A stretch of 64,000 bases of DNA from Chryseobacterium ginsenosidimutans (GCF_030823405.1 NZ_JAUSXC010000001.1:1967001-2031000), one strand, 5' to 3'. Counted from the first letter of the stretch, positions 35,031-44,579 are shown. The notes: generated by a model from the sequence alone, not told the origin. Translations and numbers: made by a program.

Positions 35031-35195
35031 TAGGTTCTCTTTTGATTAATAATTAATTTAAATTTAATTAAAAAGGTTAATACAGAGCAAATTTATATCA
35101 TTTCTGTTAAAGTATAAATGATTATTTCTATCGAATTTTGCACTTTCAAAAGATAGAATGAATTATTCTGTCAAATAACAATCAAAGGAACTAAA

Positions 35196-36398
35196 ATGAA
35201 GATAGACAAAAGAATTATACCGTTGGCAATAGGAGGTTTAGGAATTGGGACTACCGAATTTACAATCATGGGATTACTTCCTGATATTGCAAAAAGCTTA
35301 CAGATCAGTATTCCTGAAGCAGGGCACCTCATTTCGGCTTACGCTTTTGGAGTTGTAGTCGGAGCCCCTCTTTTGATAGGATATTCCGTGAAGTTTCCTC
35401 CTAAAAAGGTTTTAATGGCACTGATGATTATTTTTACAGTATTCAATGCGTTGTCTGCTATTGCGCCGGATTATAACACGATGATGATTATTCGTTTCTT
35501 ATCAGGTCTTCCTCATGGCGCATTTTTCGGAGTAGGAACTGTGGTTGCGACCAGAATGGCGGCAAAAGGAAAAGAAGCGTTTTATATTTCATTGATGTTT
35601 ACGGGGCTTACCATTGCAAATCTTGCGATGGTTCCTTTGGTAACGTACATTGGGCATACTTTCCATTGGAGGTGGTATTTTGCGATTGTTGGTGTGATCG
35701 GATTGTTTGCTTTAGGATTTTTAAAACTTTGGCTTCCCATATTAGAAACGAATCAGGATACCCATTTTATGGATGAGCTGAAATTTCTTAAGAAAAAACA
35801 GGCTTGGCTGGTTTTGATGATTACAGCAATTGGTTTTGGCGGGCTTTTCACATGGTTCAGCTATATAACTCCTTTAATGACTGTTGTTTCGGGAATAAAG
35901 GAGAATCAGATGGCATACGTAATGATTCTTGCTGGTGCAGGAATGGTTGTCGGAAATCTTGTCGGAGGATATTTATCGGACAGATTAAATCCTGAAAAAA
36001 CATGTGTTTTATTACTTTTCTTAATGATGATCTCTTTGGCGGGAGTATTTTTCTTGTCAGATTATCAAAACATTTCATTGATGTTAACATTCATTTGTGG
36101 AGCATTATCAATGTCTGTGTCTGCACCAATTAATATCATGATGATGAAGGCTGCCCCAAAAAGTGAAATGATGGCTGCAGCATTTATGCAGGCAGCTTTT
36201 AACTGTGCGAATGCAATGGGAGCATTTTTGGGAGGAATTCCTTTGGAGAATGGGTATTCTTTCAATTATCCCTCTTTAGTAGGGGTGGGGATGACACTTA
36301 TTGGTTTGGTCATCGCTTTCAGATACAAACAGCAGTATAGTTCGGAATCACCTAATCAGAAAGAGGTTATTAAGGAATGTATTTCTTGTGATAAATAA
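35196..36398 (+). CDS. MFS transporter, AraJ/YdhP-like efflux family
   Basis: A 400-residue, 12-helix major facilitator. PLAIGGLGIGTTEFTIMGLL in helix 1 and AGHLISAYAFGVVVGAPL are hallmarks of the DHA1 AraJ/NepI group. It probably exports sugars, nucleosides or drugs, and the substrate is not readable from sequence. The divergent AraC gene is the likely regulator. A terminator follows directly. Confidence 0.88.
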   Translation: MKIDKRIIPLAIGGLGIGTTEFTIMGLLPDIAKSLQISIPEAGHLISAYAFGVVVGAPLLIGYSVKFPPKKVLMALMIIFTVFNALSAIAPDYNTMMIIRFLSGLPHGAFFGVGTVVATRMAAKGKEAFYISLMFTGLTIANLAMVPLVTYIGHTFHWRWYFAIVGVIGLFALGFLKLWLPILETNQDTHFMDELKFLKKKQAWLVLMITAIGFGGLFTWFSYITPLMTVVSGIKENQMAYVMILAGAGMVVGNLVGGYLSDRLNPEKTCVLLLFLMMISLAGVFFLSDYQNISLMLTFICGALSMSVSAPINIMMMKAAPKSEMMAAAFMQAAFNCANAMGAFLGGIPLENGYSFNYPSLVGVGMTLIGLVIAFRYKQQYSSESPNQKEVIKECISCDK

Positions 36399-36399
36399 A

Positions 36400-36437
36400 A
36401 AAACAGGCTGTTTCAATTGAAGCAGCCCGTTTTTTTG
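36400..36437 (+). terminator. Terminator of the MFS transporter gene
   Basis: An approximately 15-bp stem with one mismatch and one G-T pair (AAACAGGCTGTTTC with GAAGCAGCCCGTTT, loop AATT) and a T run. Confidence 0.8.
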
Positions 36438-36506
36438 CTTTAAAATTTAATAAACTAAAAAAGACTGCCTTAAAGACAGCCTTCAGTTGTTTTTATAATA
36501 AGCTGA

Positions 36507-36887
36507 TTACGCTTCTATTTCATTGCCATTTTTACACCAGTAAAGAGCATTGTAAAGGTTTTCTTTTGGAAAAGATTTAAATTCTCCCGGCATTAAAACG
36601 CTAAAGATATCCGTAAAATTCTGGACTCCTTCTTTATCTGTAACAATTGCAGTTCTGTTCCAGTTTGCCAGATTTTTTAATCCTAAAAGTGCATCCTGAA
36701 ACCATGCTCCCATTGTAAAGTTATCTAGATCGGTATCCAAATACAATAAATAATTCAGTTCATTATATTGATTTACTTTTGCTTTTACGTGTGGAATAAC
36801 AAGGTTTTCAAAATCTTCTTTTGTCACTTCCCCTGTTGCGTTGAAAGCCGCAACATTTTCCGGGGCATCTGGAATAATCGTTATCAT
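36507..36887 (-). CDS. STAS/SpoIIAA-like protein
   Basis: A 126-residue cytoplasmic protein with the SpoIIAA-like (SEC14/STAS superfamily) pattern: FNATGEVTKEDFENLVIP near the start, NYLLYLDTDLDNFTMGAWFQD in the middle and NWNRTAIVTDKEGVQNF later. Members are of uncertain function, possibly lipid- or partner-binding. It is convergent with the MFS gene and probably monocistronic. Confidence 0.8.
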   Translation of the reverse strand: MITIIPDAPENVAAFNATGEVTKEDFENLVIPHVKAKVNQYNELNYLLYLDTDLDNFTMGAWFQDALLGLKNLANWNRTAIVTDKEGVQNFTDIFSVLMPGEFKSFPKENLYNALYWCKNGNEIEA

Positions 36888-36999
36888 ATGATTAATTTTA
36901 ATGTGGTTTTATTTTGGATTGAGAACAAAAATTAAACCATTATTTAACTTTTTATGAATGGAAGGGCGTAATTATTGTTTGTCTTGAGAAAAATATTCT

Positions 37000-38205
37000 A
37001 TGGATCTTAAATCTAATGAACCTTTTTGGCTTTTAAAAAACGGATTGGTAGCCTCATATCCTTCGTTAAAATCAAATGATGAGTGTGATGTGTTAATTAT
37101 CGGAGGAGGAATTACGGGAAGTTTAATTGCTCATCAAATGGTAAGTGACGGTTATAAAACCATTTTAATTGATAAACGTGAACTTTGCAATGGAAGCACT
37201 TCGGCAACAACTTCAATGTTACAGTATGAAATCGATGTTTCGCTTTTTGAACTGATTGGGAAAATAGGGGAGAAAGGCGCAGTGGCGAGCTATAAAGCCT
37301 GTTCTAAATCCATTGATATTATTGAAAAGCTTTCAAAAGAAATTCAATCGAATTCGGGTTTTAAAAGAAAAAAATCTCTTTATTTTGCTTCTAACAAGAA
37401 AGATGTTGTGTGGCTAAAGGGAGAATTTGAAGAAAGAAAAAAAGCGGGTTTTAGTGTTAAATGGCTTGAACCTGAAGAAATTCTGGAACAATTTGGATTT
37501 GAAAAAACTTTTGGCGGAATTGTTTCAAAACAGGGAGCAAGCATTGATGCCTTTAAATTTGCCCATAAATTATTTAAATTAAATATAAAAGAAGGCTTAC
37601 GAATTTTCGATAAAACGGAAATGACAAAAGTTGAATATTGTAAAGGATATAATGTCGTGACATTAGATTCCGGATTTCAGATTAAAGCTAAAAAGATTAT
37701 CTACTGTATCGGCTACGAAAGTAAAAGTTTGATCAAAGAAAATTTTGTCAATCTTAAAAGTACCTATGCCATGGTTTCTGAAATTGATAAAAATAAATTC
37801 AAAAACATCACCAATACTCTGGTCTGGAATACAGCCAAACCTTATATGTATATGCGTACAACTGACGATGGAAGGCTGTTGATTGGCGGCGGTGATGAAG
37901 ATTTCTATGATGCCGAAAAAAGAGATGCACTGCTGGATAAAAAAGAAAAAGAAGTGTTGAAAGTCTTAAAAAAGATAAAACCTGACTATCATTTCTACAC
38001 AGATTTTGTATGGGCAGGAACTTTCGGAGAAACAAAAGACGGACTTCCTTACATCGGTGAGCATAAAAAGTTTAAAAATTCCTATTTCGTATTAGGTTTT
38101 GGAGGAAACGGAATCACGTTCTCGGTTACAGGAATGGAAATGGCTTCACAATTCATGAAAGGTAAAAAACATCCGCTTTCGAGATATTTTAAGTTTGGAA
38201 GGTAA
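37000..38205 (+). CDS. FAD-dependent oxidoreductase (DAO family)
   Basis: A 401-residue flavoprotein. CDVLIIGGGITGSLIAHQM is the FAD Rossmann strand, followed by the acidic ribose contact in TILIDKRELC and STSATTSMLQYEID as the DAO-family loop. The C-terminal YVLGFGGNGITFS closes the FAD site. It probably oxidises an amino acid, glycerophosphate-like compound or related amine. There is no Rieske domain at the C-terminus, unlike some relatives. It is followed by a pair of extreme hairpins. Confidence 0.87.
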   Translation: MDLKSNEPFWLLKNGLVASYPSLKSNDECDVLIIGGGITGSLIAHQMVSDGYKTILIDKRELCNGSTSATTSMLQYEIDVSLFELIGKIGEKGAVASYKACSKSIDIIEKLSKEIQSNSGFKRKKSLYFASNKKDVVWLKGEFEERKKAGFSVKWLEPEEILEQFGFEKTFGGIVSKQGASIDAFKFAHKLFKLNIKEGLRIFDKTEMTKVEYCKGYNVVTLDSGFQIKAKKIIYCIGYESKSLIKENFVNLKSTYAMVSEIDKNKFKNITNTLVWNTAKPYMYMRTTDDGRLLIGGGDEDFYDAEKRDALLDKKEKEVLKVLKKIKPDYHFYTDFVWAGTFGETKDGLPYIGEHKKFKNSYFVLGFGGNGITFSVTGMEMASQFMKGKKHPLSRYFKFGR

Positions 38206-38211
38206 GATACA

Positions 38212-38248
38212 TTCCGGTTTTCGGCGGCGAAGCCGCCGAAAACCGGAA
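38212..38248. repeat. Perfect GC-rich hairpin 1 of a tandem pair
   Basis: A 17-bp perfect inverted repeat (38212-38228 with 38232-38248) has loop GAA and a GGCGGC core. It starts 6 bases after the oxidoreductase stop, in a gap between convergent genes. No T run follows, so it is not a textbook terminator. Confidence 0.9.
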
Positions 38249-38250
38249 AC

Positions 38251-38289
38251 TGCAAAACAGCAGTTCCGATTCGGAACTGCTGTTTTGCA
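38251..38289. repeat. Perfect hairpin 2 of a tandem pair
   Basis: A 19-base perfect inverted repeat around a single T (38251-38269 with 38271-38289), only 2 bases after hairpin 1. Together they fill most of the gap between the convergent genes and would form two adjacent long stems in RNA or cruciforms in DNA. Confidence 0.9.
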
Positions 38290-38374
38290 ACCATAAAAAA
38301 ATACTTATAATTTTTGAAAGACTTCTGTTTAACTGTATAATTCCAACGTTTTCATCCAATAGAATTTCTAACAA

Positions 38375-39547
38375 TTATGAACGATATCCGTTTTTCTTAG
38401 CCAATTCAATGACAGATTTTTCAATTGCTTTTCCAAGATCATCAGAATCTGAACTTCCGCGTTTTTTCATTTCTGCATCGATGAAATCCTGTCTTTTTTT
38501 CGACAATTCTTCAATCTCTTTCTGAATTTTATTTCGGGCAACGGATTTTTGAGTAACAATTTTCTGAATCTCAATATTGCTTTTCCCTTTCAATTCAGAA
38601 GGTAATTCCTCTTGTTTGATGTTGGAAATATAGGCTTGATCTTTCTCAGCCTTGTCTACCAAATCCCAATGATCATTTTTGTAAGCATTTTTCTTCGACT
38701 TTGCGACGGTTCTTTCAACTGCATTGGAAACCGATTGTACTTCTGCATTTTTATCCTGAGCAATTTGTTTATTCTTATATTCAGAACCTCTGCTTCCGTA
38801 ATAAATATAGGTGTCATTCAGTTTTGCATTACATTCAGAAATTCTTATATCATAAGGCGTTTCAATATAAATCACTTTTCTGTCGCTGTCGATATTGAAA
38901 TATTTTCCGTCTCCCAAAGAAGCTCCGTTTTGCCAGAAGGTTTGAATGCCTTCATTCCTGTCACCGCAGAAGATGGTATTGGTGTAAATATTTTTCTTTT
39001 TTGCCCCAGAAATCACTTCTTTATAATTAATTTTTCCCTGGTCGAAAGATTCATTGCCCGCAATATAGATCAACTTCATGCTTTTGTCATTTCCATCCCA
39101 ATTCAGGTTTGCCGAAGCATCACGAATGACCGCTCCACAATATTCACTTCCGCCATTGGTCCTTAAAGCAAATAATTTTTCTGAAATCAAATCCAAGTCC
39201 TGAGTCATTGGTGCAACCTGCCTGATGTAATTTTCATCTTTCAGTCCGTCATTTCCATATTCGTATAGTGCAATTTCTACTTGTGGCGATCTTCCGTCAT
39301 ACTTCAAAGTGGTCAACGTGTTCACGATGTTCCAAAGTCTGGATTTTGCCTGATCGATCAATCCGTCCATGCTGTTCGAAGTATCCAAAAGCAACGCAAC
39401 CTGAATTTTATTTTCTTTATATGATGATCTTGACGGTTCATTTTGAACAATATTTCTTCTTATGATAGGCTTACCGTGATTAACAGGACCTTGGGCATTA
39501 AAAAAAGCTGTCGCTAATAGTAATGCTAAAATTTTAATAGTTCTCAT
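38375..39547 (-). CDS. Exported von Willebrand factor A domain protein
   Basis: A 390-residue protein with a signal peptide ending in FFNAQG (about residue 19). The VWA domain (about 48-230) has the MIDAS motif LLLDTSNSMDG (D-x-S-x-S) and TNGGSEYCG as the second metal-site segment. The C-terminal third is Lys/Glu-rich and probably coiled coil. It binds a metal-dependent partner in the periplasm or on the surface. It starts 11 bases after the SIMPL-domain gene and is probably in one operon with it. Confidence 0.85.
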   Translation of the reverse strand: MRTIKILALLLATAFFNAQGPVNHGKPIIRRNIVQNEPSRSSYKENKIQVALLLDTSNSMDGLIDQAKSRLWNIVNTLTTLKYDGRSPQVEIALYEYGNDGLKDENYIRQVAPMTQDLDLISEKLFALRTNGGSEYCGAVIRDASANLNWDGNDKSMKLIYIAGNESFDQGKINYKEVISGAKKKNIYTNTIFCGDRNEGIQTFWQNGASLGDGKYFNIDSDRKVIYIETPYDIRISECNAKLNDTYIYYGSRGSEYKNKQIAQDKNAEVQSVSNAVERTVAKSKKNAYKNDHWDLVDKAEKDQAYISNIKQEELPSELKGKSNIEIQKIVTQKSVARNKIQKEIEELSKKRQDFIDAEMKKRGSSDSDDLGKAIEKSVIELAKKNGYRS

Positions 39548-39558
39548 GATTTTTGTGT

Positions 39559-40233
39559 TTAAAGGATTTCATATTTTGTTTTAATGCTGTATTTCAGTTT
39601 GATGTTTTCGATATTCTCAAAAGAATAATCTACATTCGCATCTGCCGATTCCAACTGAACATTTGCCACTTTGCTTCTGTAGCTCATAGGAACGATCATA
39701 TCACTTGTGTAATCTTCAATTTCTGTGATCTCAAGTGGAGTTCCGACTTTTTTTCCGATACTTTCCAACAGATAATCAGCTTTTTCTTTTGCTGCTTTTA
39801 AAGCATTGATTTTAACGGTTTTTCTAAAGTCTGCAATTTTAGTATTCTTGATTTCAGAAATGTTGATGTTGTTTACCCATTTCTGATTAAGCCCCTCAAA
39901 CAAACCGCTCATATCTGTTTTTCTGTTGATCTTAAACTGAAAATTTTTCGTGAAAATTTTAGTCTTAGAGTATATATTTTGGTACATCGATTTGAATTTG
40001 ATGTCCTCATTTTTCACTCCGTTACTTTTTAATGTTTCAAACAAGAGTTTTTCGTTATCGGCAAGCTGATTTTTATTATCGCCTTTTATTCCGACGTTGA
40101 AAATAATTTCATCCGGTTCTACCTCCATTTCAGCAACACCTGTTACTTCGATAAAATTCTTTTTAATTTCCTGTGCGTTAATCAGACTTCCAAATGTTAA
40201 CAATCCGATCAATAAAAAATGTCTCAATTTCAT
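39559..40233 (-). CDS. SIMPL (DUF541) domain protein
   Basis: A 224-residue exported protein with a signal peptide ending in LINAQ (about residue 21). The SIMPL hallmark is IEVTGVAEMEVEPDEIIFNV near the start, with ALKAAKEKADYLLESIGKKVG before the C-terminal part. The family lies in the periplasm or outer envelope (BP26/OMP28-like) and tends to form oligomers. It is the first gene of a unit with the VWA protein. Confidence 0.87.
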   Translation of the reverse strand: MKLRHFLLIGLLTFGSLINAQEIKKNFIEVTGVAEMEVEPDEIIFNVGIKGDNKNQLADNEKLLFETLKSNGVKNEDIKFKSMYQNIYSKTKIFTKNFQFKINRKTDMSGLFEGLNQKWVNNINISEIKNTKIADFRKTVKINALKAAKEKADYLLESIGKKVGTPLEITEIEDYTSDMIVPMSYRSKVANVQLESADANVDYSFENIENIKLKYSIKTKYEIL

Positions 40234-40365
40234 AATTTCTTTTTTTAATTTTAAACTTCTAGAGTAAAATTACCGAGATTTGAAACTGAAAATTGGAAGA
40301 CTTGGTGAAATGGAAGTTTGACTTGGTGAAATGATTAAAATAAAAAACAGTTCCTGAGAACTGCT

Positions 40366-40719
40366 TTATCTATTCGTTAAAATGATTGATTTACCGTTTC
40401 GGGTGACCAATTTTTTTACTTCGGAAAAAAGTTTTGTCCTTATAATAAGTTCATTCTGATTGTCTGAAATAGTATACGTATTGGCTGTAAAAAGGGCATC
40501 TTCAATGTTGTGCTCAAACAGTTTTGTTGAATCGGATTTATTTACCGAGTAAAAATCTACCTTATGCTTACCAATACCGGTCTGATAGTATTTGTAAATA
40601 ATTTTTTCGTTGAGGTTACTGGAAATTATTTTTGTCTCAATAAAATCGCTTTGTTCAAGAAATGAACAATTCTGCAACAATAAAACGGGGAGCAAGAGAA
40701 AGTAAAGATGTTTTTTCAT
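40366..40719 (-). CDS. Small lipoprotein of unknown function
   Basis: A 117-residue protein with a lipoprotein signal; LLLQNC places the anchor at Cys18. The mature domain is short and strand-rich. No family was recognised. A TATATTTG promoter element lies on the minus strand at 40737-40744, 17 bases before the start. Confidence 0.7.
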   Translation of the reverse strand: MKKHLYFLLLPVLLLQNCSFLEQSDFIETKIISSNLNEKIIYKYYQTGIGKHKVDFYSVNKSDSTKLFEHNIEDALFTANTYTISDNQNELIIRTKLFSEVKKLVTRNGKSIILTNR

Positions 40720-40736
40720 AGTGACGGGTGTGTTAA

Positions 40737-40744
40737 CAAATATA
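40737..40744 (-). promoter_or_regulatory. -7 promoter element of the small lipoprotein gene
   Basis: TATATTTG on the minus strand matches TAnnTTTG and lies 17 bases before the ATG at 40719. Confidence 0.5.
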
Positions 40745-40787
40745 ATTAATGCTAATCTGTTGATTGTTAACTGAATTTCAATTAATA

Positions 40788-41753
40788 TTAAGGTTTTGCG
40801 AGAAGGTTCAAATTTTTAACTTCTCCAGTGGGAGTCACCAAAATGTAATTGTTGATTTCCTTAGTTTCAGTTTTCTTTTCTTTCTCCTTTTCTCGGTTAA
40901 TCGTAAGTTTTATCTCATACATCACCTGGATTACAGGCTCATGAATCACGGGATTAATTACAAAATCAAATTCTTTATCCAGAATCGGTTGATAGTATGA
41001 TGTTGTTGCTTTATTTACCTGATTGACATTAGTAAATTTGGTTAATGCCAGTGAAGAGCTGTTGTAAGCTTCATAAGATTTATACATTTCCGTTGGAAGA
41101 GTGACTCTGAAACCATCATTTACATTTTTTTTCGCTGTGGCAAAACTTTCGCCTAATATTGCCTCGAAATTTTTTACTTTTTCCTGTAATGCAAGTTTTG
41201 CTTTATTCATCAATTCTTTTCTGATGCTTTCGATGGTGCTTGAAAAATAATCAACCCGTACCAAATCATAAATTTCATTTTTAGATAAAATAGAAATAAA
41301 AGCATTAAGCTGAGTAGGATCTGTAAATTTTATGTGTAAATTTTTCTTCAGTTCAAATCCGGCAGGAACTTCATTGTATGTTTTTTTACTGAATATTTTT
41401 TTCTCGACATTGTATTGATAAACAGGGACGAAAGAGATCATATCAACGTAGGTTTCGACTCCTTTAGTCAGTTTTATCTGAGCCATAGAAGTGTTGATAC
41501 GTTTATCTATTAATTCATTCACTTCATCTGCATTTTCGCCCACCTGTGTTACGCTGAAAATAGCAATATACTGTTCCGCTTTTATATTGGCCAATCCTTT
41601 TACGCTTATGATATTGTCGTCGACAACAGGAATTGCAACACTGATATTATTGTCGGTATACTGAACCTGATTTCTATAATTAATATTTCCTGACATCTGA
41701 GAAAATGAAAGTTGAAAAAATAAAGCAGCAGCTAATAATGTAATGTTTTTCAT
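40788..41753 (-). CDS. Exported SIMPL-like protein, divergent
   Basis: A 321-residue protein from the ATG at 41753; a longer frame from 41828 has no typical start region. The signal peptide ends near LSFSQ (about residue 19). ISVKGLANIKAEQYIAIFSV resembles the first SIMPL strand, and the ELMNKAKLALQEKVKNFEAI helix matches the AL-A-KA-L-A helix of that family. It is a diverged relative of the gene at 39559. It is divergent from the LytS-type kinase. Confidence 0.7.
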   Translation of the reverse strand: MKNITLLAAALFFQLSFSQMSGNINYRNQVQYTDNNISVAIPVVDDNIISVKGLANIKAEQYIAIFSVTQVGENADEVNELIDKRINTSMAQIKLTKGVETYVDMISFVPVYQYNVEKKIFSKKTYNEVPAGFELKKNLHIKFTDPTQLNAFISILSKNEIYDLVRVDYFSSTIESIRKELMNKAKLALQEKVKNFEAILGESFATAKKNVNDGFRVTLPTEMYKSYEAYNSSSLALTKFTNVNQVNKATTSYYQPILDKEFDFVINPVIHEPVIQVMYEIKLTINREKEKEKKTETKEINNYILVTPTGEVKNLNLLAKP

Positions 41754-41871
41754 GATAATTAAGTTTAAATTATGCCACAAAATTAGCTTCACAATTACAG
41801 CGGGAAAAAGTAAACTTGGTGAACACACAATTTCACTTGGTGAATAGTTTTCTGCAAACTATATATATGTA

Positions 41872-41879
41872 TATCTTTG
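41872..41879 (+). promoter_or_regulatory. -7 promoter element of the LytS-type kinase gene
   Basis: TATCTTTG matches TAnnTTTG and ends 4 bases before the ATG at 41884, implying a leaderless mRNA. The -33 box is poor. Confidence 0.5.
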
Positions 41880-41883
41880 TTTT

Positions 41884-43668
41884 ATGAAAATATTTCATCT
41901 TTTTACCGTCTTTTTTTCGCTCTTCTTTGGTACTATATTATTTGCCCAAAGCAATAATCCCGTGGGAGAAGTTCAGCTTCAGACCAAAAAACTGAGAAAA
42001 GCCGTTGATAATAAAGATGAGAATGCACAGGCAGATTCCTATTACAATATTGGAGAAACATTTTTTAATGACGGGGATTTTTCAAAAAGCGAAGAATATT
42101 ACATAAAAGCAAAAACGATCTACGAAAAACTTAATGATAAACCCAATATTGAAAAAACAAGTAGAAAATTAGCCCAATCTCAGGAAAAGCAGAATAAAAT
42201 TACGCCTGCAATCAACAATTACAGCAGAGCTGCAGAAGTGAGCGTTTCAAAAAGCAGGGCTGTAAATTCCAACGATGCGACAAGGCTGTCTACCAATTCT
42301 GCCAAGACGAAAGAAGAGGCGATTATGAGTAATATTCAACTCAGTGATAAGGATAATGATAAAGGTGATCTGGCGGCAAGCTACAGTCAGATGGCAGATG
42401 TGAATATTCAGCAGAAAGATATTGCAAAAGCAGAAGGAAATTTGAATGATGCCTATAAAATTTCCAAGAAAGAGGCTCCAAAGCAGGCGTTGGAAATCAA
42501 TAAAAAATTGACACATTTTTACGTTGAAAATAAGAATTTCGATAAGGCAATTGAAGTTCAGAAAAAGGTTTTGAAAGAAGATTTTGTTAAAGATGATTCC
42601 CAGGAAAAAGTCAATCAGATTCAGGAGCTCGCAGATATTTATATTAAGAAAAATGATACCAAAGAAGCAATTAATTTATTGCAAAAATCCTACGGAATTG
42701 CTTTGGAAAAAGGTCATACGTTGGAAGCTCAAAAAAGTGTAAAAAAATTGGACAGCCTGTACAATGTTTCCGAAAATACCAATGCATCAATTCTTTTGTA
42801 TCGGGATTTTCTCGGGAAATTGCCGAATTTGGTTTCAAAAGACAGAAGTTTAATTGATAACAAAATTCTGGAAGATACGGAGCAGAAAATTGCTCAGCTG
42901 GAACAGGAAAAAAAGTTAAAAGACGAATTAATCCGTAAGAAAAATGTCTTTAATTACAGCTTAATCGGTGCTTTGGTTGTTTTGATTGGCTTAATTATTT
43001 TCATTTTCAGAACCCTTAAAAAAGTTCAGATCAAGAATAAAAAAATTGCGCTGCAATCGCTTCGCCGTGAGATGAATCCGCATTTTATTTTTAATAGCTT
43101 AAATTCTGTTAATCATTTTATTGCAACCAATAACGAACTGGAAGCCAATCAATATTTAACCAAATTCTCGAAGTTAATGCGCGGTGTGATGGAAAATTCT
43201 ACCGACGATTTTATTCCGTTTCAGCAGGAACTGGATTTGCTTCAGAATTATCTGGCACTGGAAAAAACCCGTTTTTCAGACAAATTCGATTATGAAATTG
43301 ATGTTGATGAAAGTTTAAATACTCAAAGTCTGAAAGTTCCCGGAATGTTGGTACAGCCATTTCTGGAAAATGCAATCTGGCATGGGCTTCGTTACAGAAC
43401 GACAAAAGGATTTTTGAAATTAAGTTTTGATAAAGAAAATCAACATCTGAAAATAACTGTTGAAGATAACGGAATCGGGATTGAAGAAAGTAAAAAACTG
43501 AAAACAGAACATCAAAAAAACAGAGAAGGCCGGGGAATGAAAAATACGCTGGAAAGAATTACTTTACTGAACGATCTGTATAAAAAAGATATTTCCTGCT
43601 CGATAAAAGATAAAGAAAATAGCAGCGGGGTTTTCGTTGAAATCAATTATAAATTGATGAATAAGTAA
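41884..43668 (+). CDS. TPR-containing LytS-type sensor histidine kinase
   Basis: A 594-residue kinase. The signal peptide ends in LFAQ (about residue 22), then come TPR-like helical repeats (about 25-300), a coiled segment, one membrane helix (about 354-375) and the His_kinase domain. The phospho-acceptor is His400 in REMNPHFIFNSLNSVNHF. The ATPase part has ENAIWHGLRYR, VEDNGIGIEES and GRGMKNTLERI. The sensor faces the periplasm and probably binds a protein or peptide partner. Its response regulator follows 54 bases downstream. Confidence 0.92.
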   Translation: MKIFHLFTVFFSLFFGTILFAQSNNPVGEVQLQTKKLRKAVDNKDENAQADSYYNIGETFFNDGDFSKSEEYYIKAKTIYEKLNDKPNIEKTSRKLAQSQEKQNKITPAINNYSRAAEVSVSKSRAVNSNDATRLSTNSAKTKEEAIMSNIQLSDKDNDKGDLAASYSQMADVNIQQKDIAKAEGNLNDAYKISKKEAPKQALEINKKLTHFYVENKNFDKAIEVQKKVLKEDFVKDDSQEKVNQIQELADIYIKKNDTKEAINLLQKSYGIALEKGHTLEAQKSVKKLDSLYNVSENTNASILLYRDFLGKLPNLVSKDRSLIDNKILEDTEQKIAQLEQEKKLKDELIRKKNVFNYSLIGALVVLIGLIIFIFRTLKKVQIKNKKIALQSLRREMNPHFIFNSLNSVNHFIATNNELEANQYLTKFSKLMRGVMENSTDDFIPFQQELDLLQNYLALEKTRFSDKFDYEIDVDESLNTQSLKVPGMLVQPFLENAIWHGLRYRTTKGFLKLSFDKENQHLKITVEDNGIGIEESKKLKTEHQKNREGRGMKNTLERITLLNDLYKKDISCSIKDKENSSGVFVEINYKLMNK

Positions 43669-43722
43669 TCTTAAATGATGAGTTTCTTTAACTTCAACCC
43701 AATATAAATCAGCAATTAACAA

Positions 43723-44457
43723 ATGAAAATAAAAGCCATAATCGTAGACGACGAAATTATTGCAAGGGATGTTTTGAGAAATTACATCACAAAATACTGT
43801 CCGCAAATCGAGATTCTGGGTGAAGCGGAAAATATTAAAGAAGCGGTTCCTTTAATTGCGGAAACACAGCCTCAACTTGTTTTTCTTGACGTTGAGATGC
43901 CTTTCGGAAATGCTTTTGATGTGTTGGAAGCGACAAAAGAATTCTCTTACGAAACAATTTTCATTACGGCATTTTCACAATATTCTTTGCAGGCTCTGAA
44001 TAAATCGGCAAGCTATTATATCTTGAAACCGATTGATATTCAAGAGCTTATTTTGGCGGTGAATAAAGTGGCAGAAAGTATTGAGAAAAAAGACGAACTC
44101 AACCGAAACAAGATTCTTCTCGAAAATTTAAAGCTAAAACCAGAAAAACAACAATTGATTCTCCCGACTTTACAGGGTTTTGATGTGGTAAAAACCGAAG
44201 ATATTGTAAGGCTTCAGGCTGATGGAAATTTCACACAGGTTTATCTGACGGACGGTTCTAAGAAAATGGTCTGCAGATTTTTAAAACATTTTGATGATTT
44301 GCTCGAAAATCCTTTTTTAAGGGTTCATCGTTCCCATATTATCAACACCAGCTTTGTGAAATCTTATCATAAAAGCGGAACGGCAACACTTTCTGACAGT
44401 ACAGAAATTGAAGTTTCGGGGAGTTTTAAAGATAATTTCCTCAAAGTTTTTTCATAA
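43723..44457 (+). CDS. LytTR-family response regulator
   Basis: A 244-residue regulator. The receiver (about 1-120) has VDDE at 8-11, the phosphoacceptor Asp56 in LVFLDVEMPFGNAFDVL and Lys in ILKPIDIQEL. The LytTR DNA-binding domain (about 145-244) has DIVRLQADGNFTQVYLTDGS and FLRVHRSHIINTSFVKSYHK. It is the cognate partner of the upstream kinase; its target genes are not evident. Confidence 0.94.
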   Translation: MKIKAIIVDDEIIARDVLRNYITKYCPQIEILGEAENIKEAVPLIAETQPQLVFLDVEMPFGNAFDVLEATKEFSYETIFITAFSQYSLQALNKSASYYILKPIDIQELILAVNKVAESIEKKDELNRNKILLENLKLKPEKQQLILPTLQGFDVVKTEDIVRLQADGNFTQVYLTDGSKKMVCRFLKHFDDLLENPFLRVHRSHIINTSFVKSYHKSGTATLSDSTEIEVSGSFKDNFLKVFS

Positions 44458-44470
44458 ATATGTTTTTTAA

Positions 44471-44553
44471 CTTTGCTGAATGAAATGCCATTGCGAACAA
44501 AAAATATCGTAATTATTTAAAAAGAACTTAGCGTCAGTTGCGTTAAAATAAAA
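44471..44553 (+). repeat. Interspersed intergenic repeat, copy 3
   Basis: An element beginning CTTTGCTGAATGAAATGCC and ending with CTTAGCGTCAGTTGCGTTAA. It is the most diverged of the three copies but colinear with those at 21351 and 22266, and lies just after the response regulator gene. Confidence 0.7.
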
Positions 44554-44579
44554 ATATAAACAATAAAATTTTAAGGCAC

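Noticed and set aside
36450..36492. Second terminator made of AAGGCTGTC / AAGGCAGTC words
   Set aside because: The words are mostly a direct repeat and form only a weak stem.
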